Assembly (NCBI GenBank): GCA_028697555.1
Contig: JAQVEX010000022.1
Coordinates: 1 to 40,141 of the forward strand
Direction: 5' to 3'
Origin: Lentimicrobiaceae bacterium
GTDB taxonomy: Bacteria; Bacteroidota; Bacteroidia; Bacteroidales; UBA4417
Length of the DNA stretch: 40,141 bases
Made by a program: the position numbers and the translations under genes. Of the stretch, positions 8,659 through 18,262 are shown piece by piece. The notes beneath the pieces are model-generated. The model made no database searches and had not been told where the DNA came from. It worked only from the letters and a program-made list of their open reading frames with translations. How positions within the stretch are numbered: the stretch's first letter is position 1; each line of letters starts with the position of its first letter.

Positions 8659-9440
8659 TTGCGAATCATCTTTTCGGTAAGCATCGATTTCAATCCCGAA
8701 GCCTTAATGTTGTGGAAAATTTTACCGTCGTAGAAAAATGATATAAAGCCTGTTTGCTCCGAAACTACAACAGAGAAAGCATCTGTTTTTTCGGTTATTC
8801 CCAAAGCAGACCTATGTCGTAATCCTAACTCTTGCGGAATATCGGTACTGCTCGATACCGGTAAAATACATCTAGCGGCAACTATTTGGTCTTTATCAAT
8901 TATAACTGCACCGTCGTGCAATGGATTGTTTTTAAAGAATATGCTTTCTATTAATTCGGTAGAAGCAATGGCTTCTAACTTTGTGCCTGTTTCTATATAC
9001 TCTTCAAGCCCGTTTTTGTCGCAAATAACTATTAAGGCTCCGGTAAGCGAATTTGAAAGCTTGTTACAAGCCTGAACAATAATATCAATAGTTTGGGTAG
9101 ATCTTTCGGTATTGCTCATTCTTCCCAAAAAAGATTTGAAATATTTTTTAGATATAATACCTCTTGACCCCAATGTTAAAAGGAATTTCCTGATTTCGGG
9201 CTGAAAAACCACTATAAGAGCAAGTAATCCGGCTGACACAAATGCTCCAAACAAAGAGCTTAGCATATCCATGCCCAACATCTTAACAACTTGCCAAATA
9301 ACAAAAATTAAAAATACGCCTATAATAATGTTTATTGCAACAGTACCTCGCAGTAGCCTATAAATTGAAAACAACAAAAGAGTTACAAGCAGTATATCTA
9401 AAGCATCAATAAATGTAAATTTAATAAATAGTAATCCCAT
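8655..9440 (-). CDS. cdaA: Diadenylate cyclase (c-di-AMP synthase, CdaA type)
   Basis: A 261-residue inner-membrane enzyme that condenses two ATP into the second messenger cyclic di-AMP. About three membrane helices occupy residues 10-80. The DAC (DisA_N) domain follows, with the two motifs that define it: DGA (176-178, in NPLHDGAVIID) and RHR (208-210, in LGLRHRSALGI). It follows folP by 42 bases and is probably co-transcribed from the folP promoter. No CdaR-like regulator is present here. Its last bases run into repeat tract D, which supplies the stop codon. Confidence 0.95.
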   Translation of the reverse strand: MGLLFIKFTFIDALDILLVTLLLFSIYRLLRGTVAINIIIGVFLIFVIWQVVKMLGMDMLSSLFGAFVSAGLLALIVVFQPEIRKFLLTLGSRGIISKKYFKSFLGRMSNTERSTQTIDIIVQACNKLSNSLTGALIVICDKNGLEEYIETGTKLEAIASTELIESIFFKNNPLHDGAVIIDKDQIVAARCILPVSSSTDIPQELGLRHRSALGITEKTDAFSVVVSEQTGFISFFYDGKIFHNIKASGLKSMLTEKMIRN

Positions 9441-9482
9441 AGTTGTGCAAATTGTTGTACAAAGGTAAATTAAATATCATAA

Positions 9483-10355
9483 CTATAATGCTACGCCCAA
9501 ATAATTTTGAGCAATTTTTATTGTATGAACTGCTTCTTTTACATCGTGAACCCTAACAATATCGGCTCCATTGAGTATTGCCAATAAGTTTATCATACAA
9601 GTACCGTTCAAAGATTCTTGCGGCGTAATATTCAACAAATTGTATATCATCGATTTTCTTGAAACACCAACCAAAATAGGCAAATTAAGTTTTTCAAAAT
9701 TTTTAAGTTCGCGGAGCAAAGTATAGTTGTGCTCAATGGTTTTGCCAAACCCAAAACCCGGGTCAACAATAATTTGCTCAATCCCTATTTTGTTTAATTC
9801 GGGTATTTTTTGTTCGTAAAATTCAATAATTTCAGATGTTATATCGTCGTACTTTGGGTCGTTTTGCATGTTTTCGGGCGTTCCCTTAATGTGCTGCATA
9901 ATGTAGGGTAGCTTACTTTTAGCAACTGCATCAAACATTGTATCATCAATAGTTCCGCTCGAAATATCATTAATCATACCTGCGCCAATAGCCGCAGTTT
10001 CCTCAACAACTTTACCTCTGTAAGTATCAATAGAAAAAACCGTATCCGGAAACTTTTCAACCAAAACTTCGAGACCGGGTATTATACGTTCCAATTCTTC
10101 GTCAAGACTTACAGCCTTTGAGCCCGGGCGAGTCGATATAGCTCCAATATCAATAATATCGGCGCCCTCGTTAAGCATTTTTTCTGCCCTAAGGCATTGC
10201 TTCGAAACAGTATCGTAAGAACCGCCATCGAAGAACGAATCAGGCGTCATATTTAATATACCCATAACCAAAACCCTGTCTAATTTTAAAGTTTTGTTAG
10301 GACATATGATTTGTTTTGTAGGAAAAGTTGTACTTTTATCAACTGAATTATTCAT
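9483..10355 (-). CDS. folP: Dihydropteroate synthase
   Basis: A 290-residue cytoplasmic folate enzyme joining p-aminobenzoate to hydroxymethyl-dihydropterin diphosphate; it is the target of sulfonamides. All main motifs are present: GILNMTPDSFFDGG (32-45), DIIDIGAISTRPGS (66-79), SIDTYRG, NDISSG, IIVDPGFGFGKT, LVGVSRKS and a closing VRVHDV. The N-terminal 30 residues before the first motif are normal for Bacteroidota versions, so I keep the ATG at 10355. Only 23 bases separate it from the divergent DUF1599 gene, so its promoter lies inside that gene (see 10390-10419). Another folate gene, folB, lies at the right edge of the window. Confidence 0.96.
   Translation of the reverse strand: MNNSVDKSTTFPTKQIICPNKTLKLDRVLVMGILNMTPDSFFDGGSYDTVSKQCLRAEKMLNEGADIIDIGAISTRPGSKAVSLDEELERIIPGLEVLVEKFPDTVFSIDTYRGKVVEETAAIGAGMINDISSGTIDDTMFDAVAKSKLPYIMQHIKGTPENMQNDPKYDDITSEIIEFYEQKIPELNKIGIEQIIVDPGFGFGKTIEHNYTLLRELKNFEKLNLPILVGVSRKSMIYNLLNITPQESLNGTCMINLLAILNGADIVRVHDVKEAVHTIKIAQNYLGVAL
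10310..10338 (+). promoter_or_regulatory. Possible promoter of the DUF1599 operon, inside folP
   Basis: TTTG at 10310-10313, 17 bases, then TACTTTTA at 10331-10338, which misses the TAnnTTTG consensus only at the last base. It lies within the first codons of folP, 40 bases before the DUF1599 start. Confidence 0.35.
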
Positions 10356-10378
10356 TTTATTAAACCGTATTTTTTATT

Positions 10379-10960
10379 ATGAAGCAGGACAAAAGTAATA
10401 TAAATGACGTAAAAGCAAACAAACTTAACGCAGAATTTGAGCCTATAATACAGGAATGTCGCTACATTTTTGAGAAAAAAATGTTGGACTATGGCGTTTC
10501 GTGGCGTGTACTTCGTCCCGAATCCGTTACCGACCAAATTCTCAATAAAGTCAGACGCCTGAAAAACATTGAAATTAAAGGTGTTCAGAAAGTTGACGAC
10601 GACACAAAGTCGGAATTGATGGGAATTGTCAACTATTCGGTTATAGGTCTTATTCTTTTGGAAAACAATTGGGATGAGAGCGATAATATTGAAACAGATA
10701 GAGTTTTAAAACTTTATGATAAAAAAATAAAAAAGGCTATAGAACTGCTAAGTGACAAAAACCACGACTACGACGATGCGTGGCGAGCTATGCGAATATC
10801 ATCGATAATTGATTTTATACACGTAAAGCTGCTAAGAATACAAAGCATTGAAGATAACAAAGGCGAAACTTCCGTGTCGGAAGGCATAGAGTCGAACTTA
10901 GAAGATATTATTAATTATGCTATCTTTGCAATAATAAGAATCTCCGAAAATAAAAAATAA
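10379..10960 (+). CDS. DUF1599 domain protein, two internal repeats
   Basis: A 193-residue soluble protein without signal peptide. Two similar halves can be read: YGVSWRVLRPESVTDQI ... IVNYSVIGLILLE (about 38-96) and YDDAWRAMRISSIIDFI ... IINYAIFAIIRISE (about 129-191). Both run from an aromatic-xx-(S/A)WR motif to an (I/V)(I/V)NY helix. This matches the DUF1599 family, whose function I do not know. It opens a compact plus-strand run with a DoxX-like protein (16-base gap), tpiA and prmA, an order I recognise from Bacteroidales genomes. Confidence 0.85.
   Translation: MKQDKSNINDVKANKLNAEFEPIIQECRYIFEKKMLDYGVSWRVLRPESVTDQILNKVRRLKNIEIKGVQKVDDDTKSELMGIVNYSVIGLILLENNWDESDNIETDRVLKLYDKKIKKAIELLSDKNHDYDDAWRAMRISSIIDFIHVKLLRIQSIEDNKGETSVSEGIESNLEDIINYAIFAIIRISENKK
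10390..10419 (-). promoter_or_regulatory. Promoter of folP-cdaA, inside the DUF1599 gene
   Basis: On the minus strand TTTG (10419-10416), an 18-base spacer and TACTTTTG (10397-10390) match the -33/-7 pattern. Transcription would start about 28 bases before the folP ATG. Confidence 0.6.
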
Positions 10961-10976
10961 AAACTAAATACTAATT

Positions 10977-12116
10977 ATGAAAGAAAAAACTCGTAAGGAA
11001 AAAATATTTAAAATTATTGCTCAAGTCAGTCGAATAATCACCGGTGCAGTATTTATGTTTTCGGGATTCGTAAAGGGTGTCGACCCTATGGGTACTGCAT
11101 ACAAAATACAAGATTACTTGGTTGCATATAATTTCGATTTCTTAATTCCTTTGGCTCTTAGCCTTGCTATTTTACTTTGTGCAGTCGAATTTACCGTTGG
11201 GTTCATGCTTTTCTTCAATCTGCAAACAAGAATATCAGCGTGGATACTATTTTTAATGATGATATTTTTTACCGGACTGACATTATACGACGCAATATAC
11301 GAGCCAGTACCGGATTGCGGTTGCTTTGGCGAAGCTATTATACTTACCAACTGGCAAACTTTTTACAAAAATGTTGTCCTTATTGTCCTTGCTGTTTTCG
11401 TATTTATTTGTAGAAAAAGATTTGTCGGCGTACCGCACAAGTTTGTACAATCGCTAATTTCAATTATCGTGTTTATTCTGTTTATAGGTTTTTCTACATA
11501 CAGCTACAAACATCTTCCTGTTGTTGATTTTTTGGAATGGAAAGTTGGAAACAAACTTTATAACGAAAATCCTCAACCTATCGAATACTACGTTACTTAC
11601 CAAAACAAGGAAACCCTTGAAACAAAGGAATACCTACTTCCCGACTTTCCTTATAACGATAGTGTTTGGATTGAGCGATGGGAGTTTGTTTCTCAAAGAA
11701 CCTACGACCCTAACGATTATCATGGAAAATCTCTAATTATTCAAGATACTATAGGAAATATAGTAACCAACGACATTATCCAAAATCCTGACTACCAGCT
11801 CATTATTACAAGTTATAACTTATCTGACATAACTCCAAAGGCTATTAAGAAAATACAAAAACTTGAAAAAGCACACAATTGCGATACCTTGTCAATTGCA
11901 TTTTTAACTAGTCAGGAAAACGATAATATTAACAGGTTTGCCAACGAAAACGGCATATTCCTAGATTACTACATATCCGACGATATAATCTTAAAAACAA
12001 TGGTAAGGTCGAACCCTGGATTTATGTTGCTGAAAGAAGGTGTGGTTATTAAGAAGTGGAGTTACAGAGATTTTCCCGATTACGACGAATTAAATAAAAA
12101 ATGGTTAAACAAATAA
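10977..12116 (+). CDS. DoxX/MauE-like membrane protein with thioredoxin-like C-terminus (BT_3928 type)
   Basis: A 379-residue protein. About four membrane helices (residues 13-150) form a DoxX/MauE-like unit containing DCGCFG (113-118), a conserved cysteine motif of that fold. A further helix near 155-170 leads to a long C-terminal domain (about 185-379), probably periplasmic. Its last part (LIITSYNLSDITPKAIKKI ... RSNPGFMLLKEGVVIKKWS) reads like a thioredoxin fold without a CxxC pair. The family is common in Bacteroidota; its substrate is unknown, and a role in redox balance or methylamine-dehydrogenase-like maturation is only analogy. It lies 10 bases before tpiA. Confidence 0.85.
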   Translation: MKEKTRKEKIFKIIAQVSRIITGAVFMFSGFVKGVDPMGTAYKIQDYLVAYNFDFLIPLALSLAILLCAVEFTVGFMLFFNLQTRISAWILFLMMIFFTGLTLYDAIYEPVPDCGCFGEAIILTNWQTFYKNVVLIVLAVFVFICRKRFVGVPHKFVQSLISIIVFILFIGFSTYSYKHLPVVDFLEWKVGNKLYNENPQPIEYYVTYQNKETLETKEYLLPDFPYNDSVWIERWEFVSQRTYDPNDYHGKSLIIQDTIGNIVTNDIIQNPDYQLIITSYNLSDITPKAIKKIQKLEKAHNCDTLSIAFLTSQENDNINRFANENGIFLDYYISDDIILKTMVRSNPGFMLLKEGVVIKKWSYRDFPDYDELNKKWLNK

Positions 12117-12126
12117 TATACGCATT

Positions 12127-12882
12127 ATGAGAATAAAATTAGTAGCCGGAAACTGGAAAATGAACAAATCATTTTCGGAAGCTGAAGAACTTCTGTTTGA
12201 CATATCGGAAGAGTTGCAAAACAACAAGAGCAAGGCTGAAGTCGTAATATGTCCTCCATATCTTTATTTAGAAATGGCAACCGATATCGCCGCCGAAAAC
12301 GATTTTGCTATAGGAGCTCAAAACGTTTCTAATTTTGAAAAAGGAGCATACACAGGCGAAATATCTGCAGGAATGTTGCACAAAATGGACGTTTCGTACT
12401 GCATTGTCGGGCACTCCGAACGCAGACAGTATTTTAACGAAACCAATCAGGTTATTGCAGAAAAAGTAAAACAACTCATCAGCAACGATATTACACCTAT
12501 TTTCTGCTGTGGCGAAAAATTAGAAGACAGAGAAAGCGGAAAACATTTTGAAGTTGTTAAATCGCAGATAAAAGAAGCCCTGTTTGACCTTGAAAGCGAC
12601 AAGATTTCGAGTGTTATCATTGCCTACGAACCCGTTTGGGCTATTGGCACAGGCAAAACCGCAACTCCCGAACAAGCTCAAGAAATGCACGAATTTATCA
12701 GAAATACCATAAAAGATAAGTTTACACAAAAAGTATCCGACAATATCACAATTTTGTATGGCGGCAGCTGCAATGCCAAAAATGCTAAAGAGCTGTTTGC
12801 TTGCAAAGATATAGACGGCGGACTTATTGGTGGGGCTTCGCTTGTAGCTGAAGATTTTGTTAAAATTGTTAATTCATTCTGA
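12127..12882 (+). CDS. tpiA: Triose-phosphate isomerase
   Basis: A 251-residue cytoplasmic TIM barrel that interconverts dihydroxyacetone phosphate and glyceraldehyde 3-phosphate. The catalytic residues are visible: Asn9 and Lys11 in AGNWKMNK, His96 in VGHSERR and Glu168 in AYEPVWAIGTGKTAT, the last overlapping the mobile loop. YGGSCNAKNAKEL is the C-terminal phosphate-binding loop. It is third in the DUF1599 run, 10 bases after the DoxX-like gene and 6 before prmA. Confidence 0.97.
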   Translation: MRIKLVAGNWKMNKSFSEAEELLFDISEELQNNKSKAEVVICPPYLYLEMATDIAAENDFAIGAQNVSNFEKGAYTGEISAGMLHKMDVSYCIVGHSERRQYFNETNQVIAEKVKQLISNDITPIFCCGEKLEDRESGKHFEVVKSQIKEALFDLESDKISSVIIAYEPVWAIGTGKTATPEQAQEMHEFIRNTIKDKFTQKVSDNITILYGGSCNAKNAKELFACKDIDGGLIGGASLVAEDFVKIVNSF

Positions 12883-12888
12883 TAAGCA

Positions 12889-13734
12889 ATGAAGTATAAC
12901 GAGTTTGTTATAGAATTGCACACAAATACATCGGAAATTGCCGAAATAGTTTCGGCATATCTGATGTACGACGATTTTGACAGTTTCCAATTTACCGACG
13001 ACAACAATATTTTGGCGTACATAAGCACCGATTTTTCTGTTGCTGACACGCTTGAGAAACTAAAAAACGAGCCGTACAGTAATTGGATAAAAAATGTTGA
13101 AGTAAAACAGTTGGAAGACAAAAATTGGAACCAAATATGGGAAAGTTCGTACGAGCCCGTGATTGTTTCGGATAATTGTATTGTGAGAGCTCCATTCCAC
13201 ACAAATTTACCTGAAGTGGAGTTTGACATCAAAATTATGCCTAAAATGTCGTTCGGCACTGCGCATCACGCAACCACTCTATTGATGATGAAATACATTT
13301 TGGAAATTGAAGATTTTACAAATCTTTCTGTTTTGGATATGGGTTGCGGAACAGGCGTTTTGGCTATACTTGCTGCTATGAAAAATGCCGAAACCATTTG
13401 GGCTGTAGATAACGACACATGGGCTTTTGAAAATGTGAAAGAAAACGTTAAAGCCAACAATTGCGAACATATAAAAACATTTTTGGGTAATGCTAGTATT
13501 CTTGGCAACGAAAAGTTTGATTACATTTTTGCCAATATCAACAAAAACATATTGCTAAACGACTTGCCAACCTACGCCAATTGCTTAAATAAAAACGGAC
13601 ATATATTTCTCAGCGGCTTTTACCTTCAAGACTTGGACGATTTGATTGAGAAAGCCAAAACAGTGAATCTTAGTTTTATAAACTATAAAGAAAAAGATAA
13701 TTGGGTAGCAGCTCATTTTCACACAAACAAATAA
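12889..13734 (+). CDS. prmA: Ribosomal protein L11 methyltransferase
   Basis: A 281-residue SAM-dependent methyltransferase. The N-terminal substrate-recognition domain (about 1-115) is followed by SFGTAHHATT (121-130), typical of PrmA. The SAM site is VLDMGCGTGVLA (148-159), with the acidic end of the next strand at AVDND. FANINKNI is the expected variant of the catalytic-loop motif. It modifies lysines and the N-terminus of ribosomal protein L11 in other bacteria. The start lies six bases after tpiA, so the two are probably co-transcribed. Confidence 0.94.
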   Translation: MKYNEFVIELHTNTSEIAEIVSAYLMYDDFDSFQFTDDNNILAYISTDFSVADTLEKLKNEPYSNWIKNVEVKQLEDKNWNQIWESSYEPVIVSDNCIVRAPFHTNLPEVEFDIKIMPKMSFGTAHHATTLLMMKYILEIEDFTNLSVLDMGCGTGVLAILAAMKNAETIWAVDNDTWAFENVKENVKANNCEHIKTFLGNASILGNEKFDYIFANINKNILLNDLPTYANCLNKNGHIFLSGFYLQDLDDLIEKAKTVNLSFINYKEKDNWVAAHFHTNK

Positions 13735-13756
13735 GCGTTTGTTTAACATTCTGCGT

Positions 13757-16700
13757 ATGAAAAAAATCATAGCCGTTTCTTTATTCTTTTTATTTGCACT
13801 GAAATTTAATTTGTTCGCTCAGGAGCAAATTAAGTTCAGCAATGATACTACTATGTTTTTAAGCGAACTTCAAGCTTATATGACGCAAGTCAGCAAAACG
13901 CAAGAAAAAGAAACACGTCAGGTTTTTAAAGATTTTGAATACGCTTGGATGTCGGAAATGATTCCTAAAAATATAAAAGCCTTAGTTTATCAATATTGTT
14001 TGAGCTTTGATGAGTACAAATTGTATCCTTATCCGTATTTCGTCAAATATCTGAACATTATTCAAATGTTTGCGCATCAAAATCAACCCGAAAACGACCA
14101 AATTTTCTTTCATAAAGGCGTCAACTTTTACTTAAACAACGAAAACAGAAATATAAATCTTTTAAACTATCTAACTCAGATAGAAACCTTTGTACAGTAC
14201 AAATCGCTACAGCGGACAAATACCGAAGAGTGGAAAATAAAAAACTACACTTATAGGTTCGGTTTCGACTCTATTCCGTGTATAATCTTTCCCGAAACCG
14301 ACCTTTCTTGCGTTGTGCGAAACGACAGCTCCAACATATACAAGACTTCGGGCGTTTATTACCCTCTATCGCTGCAATGGAAAGGAAAAGGCGGGAAACT
14401 AAATTGGGAAAGGTTTTTTTACCATCCCGATACGGTTTATGCAAATTTGAAAACGTACGAAATAAATCTGAAATTGACCGAATTTACCGCCGAAAACGTT
14501 GAATATTGCCACAAAGGATATTTCAAAAAGAGCAAACTCCTTGGTAAAATTACCGACAAAGCCGTTGTTGATGCCGATAAAATCATTTCAACGTATCCAC
14601 GCTTTTACATGTACGACAACCAGAAAGTGTTCATCAAAATATTTCCAAACATCGAATATAGCGGCGGGTTCAGCGTTGAAGGAAACAGAGTTATCGGAAA
14701 TTCAATAAATAACGATTTGGCTAAAGTTGTTTTTTTTAGAAACAATGAAGAGTTTATAAACATACAAGCTGATCATTTTTTAATTTATCCAAGCAGATTT
14801 ATTACCGACAAAGGAAGATTAAACATAAGCATAGCCGAAGATTCCATTTATCACCCCGAAGTAATTACACGCTACGATTACGTGCAAAACTTATTAGTCC
14901 TTCAGCGGAACGATATCGGCTTAGGATTGGCTCCGTTTTTTGACACTTATCACAAATTGGATATATTTTCCGATGCAATATATTGGCATCGTAATCAAAA
15001 CCGTATTTCATTCGAGAGCATTAGAGGAATAAGAAGCGAAAGCATAGTCGGCTTTTTTTCAACCGATTTTTTTTCGCAAAAAGAATACGAAGCTCTTCAA
15101 GGAATTGACGATGTTAATCCCGTAGAATTAGTCTCCTTGTACTCTCGAAAAATACACTCACGAAACTTTACCTTAGAAGATTTTACCGAGTGGGCTAAAA
15201 AGCCGAAAGAACAAATAAACCGACAACTTATAATACTTGCCAATAAAGGTTTTATCGATTATGATTTGCAAAATAGAACCGTCCAAGTAAAACCTCGTTT
15301 GATTGAATTTTTGGCTGCACAAAAAGGTGCTAAAGACAGCGACATTATCAGTTTTACGTCGGTTTTGGGCGATAAAACCAATGCCTTCTTAAACTTAAAT
15401 AACTTTAACTTGGATATTGAAGGCGTTTCCGATATTATGCTGAGCGATTTGCAATACGTTTACGTTGTTCCTCGCAATAAAAGCATTACCGTTCAGAAAA
15501 ACAGAAATTTCATCTTTTCCGGTCGAGTTCATGCCGGCTTATTCGATATAGAAACCGAACAGGCATCTTTCGATTACGACAAGTTTATGATAAATATGCC
15601 TGAAATAACCAAAATATCAATGATAGCTTTGGAATGGGAGCCCGATGTTTTCGGAAATAGAAATTTTGTGCCTGTAAAAAATCATTTGGTCGATTTGAAT
15701 GCCGACCTGTATATCGACAATCCCGACAGTAAATCCGGCAGAAAAATGTTCCAGAATTATCCTTTGCTTGTAAGTAAAGATACATCGTATGTGTTTTTCG
15801 ATCGTAGCGATATTGTCGGCGGTGCATACAAAAAAGATAATTTTTATTTTCAGGTTTATCCTTTCGAAATGGATAGTATAAACACAATCCCAACTCCCGA
15901 TGTTATGTTTAAAGGACGTTTGGTTTCGGCTGATATTTTTCCTCCTATAGAAGAAGACTTGAAGATTCAAAAAGACTACTCTCTCGGATTTTTGCACGTT
16001 ATTGAAGAGCCAGGATTGCCCGTTTATAAAGGCATAGGTACATATTCCGACACGCTATTGCTCAGCAATAAAGGTCTTATAGGTAAAGGGCAGTTAAATT
16101 ATTTAACGTCGAATAACAAATCCAACGACTTTTTGTTCACACCAAAGCAGGTGGTAGCTAATGTTGAAAATTACAATTTGGCGAAATATGTTGCCGATGT
16201 CGAGTTTCCCGACGCAGTATCAAAAAGTGCAAGACTTAGGTGGGATACCGAAAACAACATGATGGAAGTCAGCAGCAACCAGGAAGGCGGTTTCAGCATG
16301 TTCGACAATAACGCAAAATTAGACGGTATTCTTAACGTAAGTCCGCAAGGTTTATTCGGAAAAGGCAAATTCTCATTCGAGCACGCCGAAGTTGTTTCAA
16401 ATAAATATACCTTCAAAGCCAATAGCTTTGTCTCTGATACAGCCGATTTTAAACTTTTATCGCCCGACGATAAATCTGATGCTCTTAGAGTTCACATATT
16501 TAAAACAAACATAGACTTCGATTCTCGAATAGGACACTTTATCGCTACAGGTAAAGGTGCGTTGATGGAATTTCCAAAAATTAATTACAATTGCGTTGTA
16601 AATGAATTTGATTGGCTGATGGACGAAAATAAACTCTCGTTGATAAATAAACCTCATATGTCCGAACAAGAGTACTACAACCTAACAAAACAGCAACTTA

Positions 16701-18259
16701 TTAATTTCGACCCGGGCAACGAAATATACTTCTCCACCTCACACAAACGTGGCAAGCTGCAGTTTTACGCACTTAATGCTCTGTACGATTTGAACAGAAA
16801 CAACTTGCAAGTATCGGACGTAAGAATTATTAAAGTCGCCGATGCAGCTATTTTCCCGCATCAAGCTAAAATGAATATAGATAGTACCGGAAAAATTGAA
16901 ACGCTTGTTAATGCCGAAATACTAACCGATATAGTCAATCAGAGATATTATTTTTATAATGCAAATGTTGATATAAGCTCACGAAGCTATTACAAAGCTC
17001 AAGCCTTTTACGACTACAAGCCCGCAAACGGAGATTCGTATACTCTCAAATTAGATTCGATTAAGCCCGTTAAAAACGTTTCTACCGCATACGCACACCT
17101 TGAAGAAACGGACAACTTTAGTTTAAATTATAAATTCAATTACTTGGGTAACATCACCTTGCAGGCAAATTCCGACAGCTTGACGTTAGATGGTGCTTTT
17201 TCAATAGTTAACTCTTGTTACGACAACAAGGAAACAAATTGGGTAAAAATAAATCAAAAGTTGCATCCGCAGAATGTAAAAATTGTTCTTCCTTCCGATC
17301 CCAAAAACGTTAATAATCAAAAGTTACGCACAAGTATTTACTACTCGCTAACAGAGCATAAACCTATGTTCGGATTTTTAGAACCTACCGAAAACGTCAG
17401 CGACCCCGATATTTTTTCGGCTAAAGGGTTTTTGAATTACAACTTTTACACTTCCGAATATCAAATTGCCGATACATCGGTATTAAATAATGGCGAACAG
17501 CCCGGAAACATTGCAAAACTCAATACCATAAGATGCTTTTTGAACGGAGATGGCGAAATTAATTTAACAAGTGAGTTGGGACAATTCCGTCTGAGAAACA
17601 TCGGTAATATCAAATTCTTTACAGCCAACGATTCGACAATAATAAACACGGCTATGGTATTTGATTTTCATTTCCCCGACGAAGCTCTTAAAGTTCTTAG
17701 CGATGATATAAATAACAACGTGTTGCAACACATTGACGCCGGCAATCCCAACTATATCAGAACCCTAAGAACCCTAATGGGAAATAAGGCTGCAAGCAAA
17801 TACTTGGAAGAAATTTCCATATACGGAAAGGCACAAAAATTTCCTGCCGAATTAAATCATTCAATTGTATTGTACGATGTAAATTTGGAATATATCCCCG
17901 ATAGCAGAACATTCGTATGCTGGGGTCCTATGGGTGTGAATAATATCGGAAATAATACGGTTATGAAATACGTTCCCGGCTACATTGAAATGCAAAAACG
18001 CCGCTCAGGCGACGTTATTACTATTTACTTTATGCTCGAAAACAACAGATGGTACTATTTCAACTACGCCAACAACATTTTGCAAGCAATTTCCGATAAT
18101 TCCAATTTCAACGATGAATTAGTTGACCTTAAAGCCAAAGAACGGAGAGTTGCTAAAAGAGGCGAAGCTACATATCAGTTTATTATCGGTACAGCCGATA
18201 AAAAAGCGACTTTCTTACGCAAAATGCGACAAATGCAACGTTCCTTAAACGACGAATAA
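13757..18259 (+). CDS. Very large exported beta-rich protein of unknown function
   Basis: I do not recognise a family. The 1500-residue product begins with a clear signal peptide (MKKIIAVSLFFLFALKF..., cleavage near LFAQ), which is why I start at the ATG at 13757 and not at the TTG 18 bases earlier. No lipobox cysteine and no later membrane helix are evident. Most of it is alternating polar/hydrophobic sequence suggesting many beta strands. Similar strands recur near residues 760-785 (LLLSNKGLIGKGQLNYL) and 853-880 (LNVSPQGLFGKGKFSFE), so repeated units are likely. Around residues 464-530 a helical stretch (FTEWAKKPKEQINRQL, then GFIDYD) resembles a winged helix. A periplasmic or surface role is likely. 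It starts 22 bases after prmA and ends 3 bases before a glycosyltransferase. Confidence 0.8.
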   Translation: MKKIIAVSLFFLFALKFNLFAQEQIKFSNDTTMFLSELQAYMTQVSKTQEKETRQVFKDFEYAWMSEMIPKNIKALVYQYCLSFDEYKLYPYPYFVKYLNIIQMFAHQNQPENDQIFFHKGVNFYLNNENRNINLLNYLTQIETFVQYKSLQRTNTEEWKIKNYTYRFGFDSIPCIIFPETDLSCVVRNDSSNIYKTSGVYYPLSLQWKGKGGKLNWERFFYHPDTVYANLKTYEINLKLTEFTAENVEYCHKGYFKKSKLLGKITDKAVVDADKIISTYPRFYMYDNQKVFIKIFPNIEYSGGFSVEGNRVIGNSINNDLAKVVFFRNNEEFINIQADHFLIYPSRFITDKGRLNISIAEDSIYHPEVITRYDYVQNLLVLQRNDIGLGLAPFFDTYHKLDIFSDAIYWHRNQNRISFESIRGIRSESIVGFFSTDFFSQKEYEALQGIDDVNPVELVSLYSRKIHSRNFTLEDFTEWAKKPKEQINRQLIILANKGFIDYDLQNRTVQVKPRLIEFLAAQKGAKDSDIISFTSVLGDKTNAFLNLNNFNLDIEGVSDIMLSDLQYVYVVPRNKSITVQKNRNFIFSGRVHAGLFDIETEQASFDYDKFMINMPEITKISMIALEWEPDVFGNRNFVPVKNHLVDLNADLYIDNPDSKSGRKMFQNYPLLVSKDTSYVFFDRSDIVGGAYKKDNFYFQVYPFEMDSINTIPTPDVMFKGRLVSADIFPPIEEDLKIQKDYSLGFLHVIEEPGLPVYKGIGTYSDTLLLSNKGLIGKGQLNYLTSNNKSNDFLFTPKQVVANVENYNLAKYVADVEFPDAVSKSARLRWDTENNMMEVSSNQEGGFSMFDNNAKLDGILNVSPQGLFGKGKFSFEHAEVVSNKYTFKANSFVSDTADFKLLSPDDKSDALRVHIFKTNIDFDSRIGHFIATGKGALMEFPKINYNCVVNEFDWLMDENKLSLINKPHMSEQEYYNLTKQQLINFDPGNEIYFSTSHKRGKLQFYALNALYDLNRNNLQVSDVRIIKVADAAIFPHQAKMNIDSTGKIETLVNAEILTDIVNQRYYFYNANVDISSRSYYKAQAFYDYKPANGDSYTLKLDSIKPVKNVSTAYAHLEETDNFSLNYKFNYLGNITLQANSDSLTLDGAFSIVNSCYDNKETNWVKINQKLHPQNVKIVLPSDPKNVNNQKLRTSIYYSLTEHKPMFGFLEPTENVSDPDIFSAKGFLNYNFYTSEYQIADTSVLNNGEQPGNIAKLNTIRCFLNGDGEINLTSELGQFRLRNIGNIKFFTANDSTIINTAMVFDFHFPDEALKVLSDDINNNVLQHIDAGNPNYIRTLRTLMGNKAASKYLEEISIYGKAQKFPAELNHSIVLYDVNLEYIPDSRTFVCWGPMGVNNIGNNTVMKYVPGYIEMQKRRSGDVITIYFMLENNRWYYFNYANNILQAISDNSNFNDELVDLKAKERRVAKRGEATYQFIIGTADKKATFLRKMRQMQRSLNDE

Positions 18260-18262
18260 ATT

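Noticed and set aside
12678..13259. 193-codon frame antisense to tpiA and prmA
   Set aside because: Antisense shadow across two confident genes with no promoter or motif.
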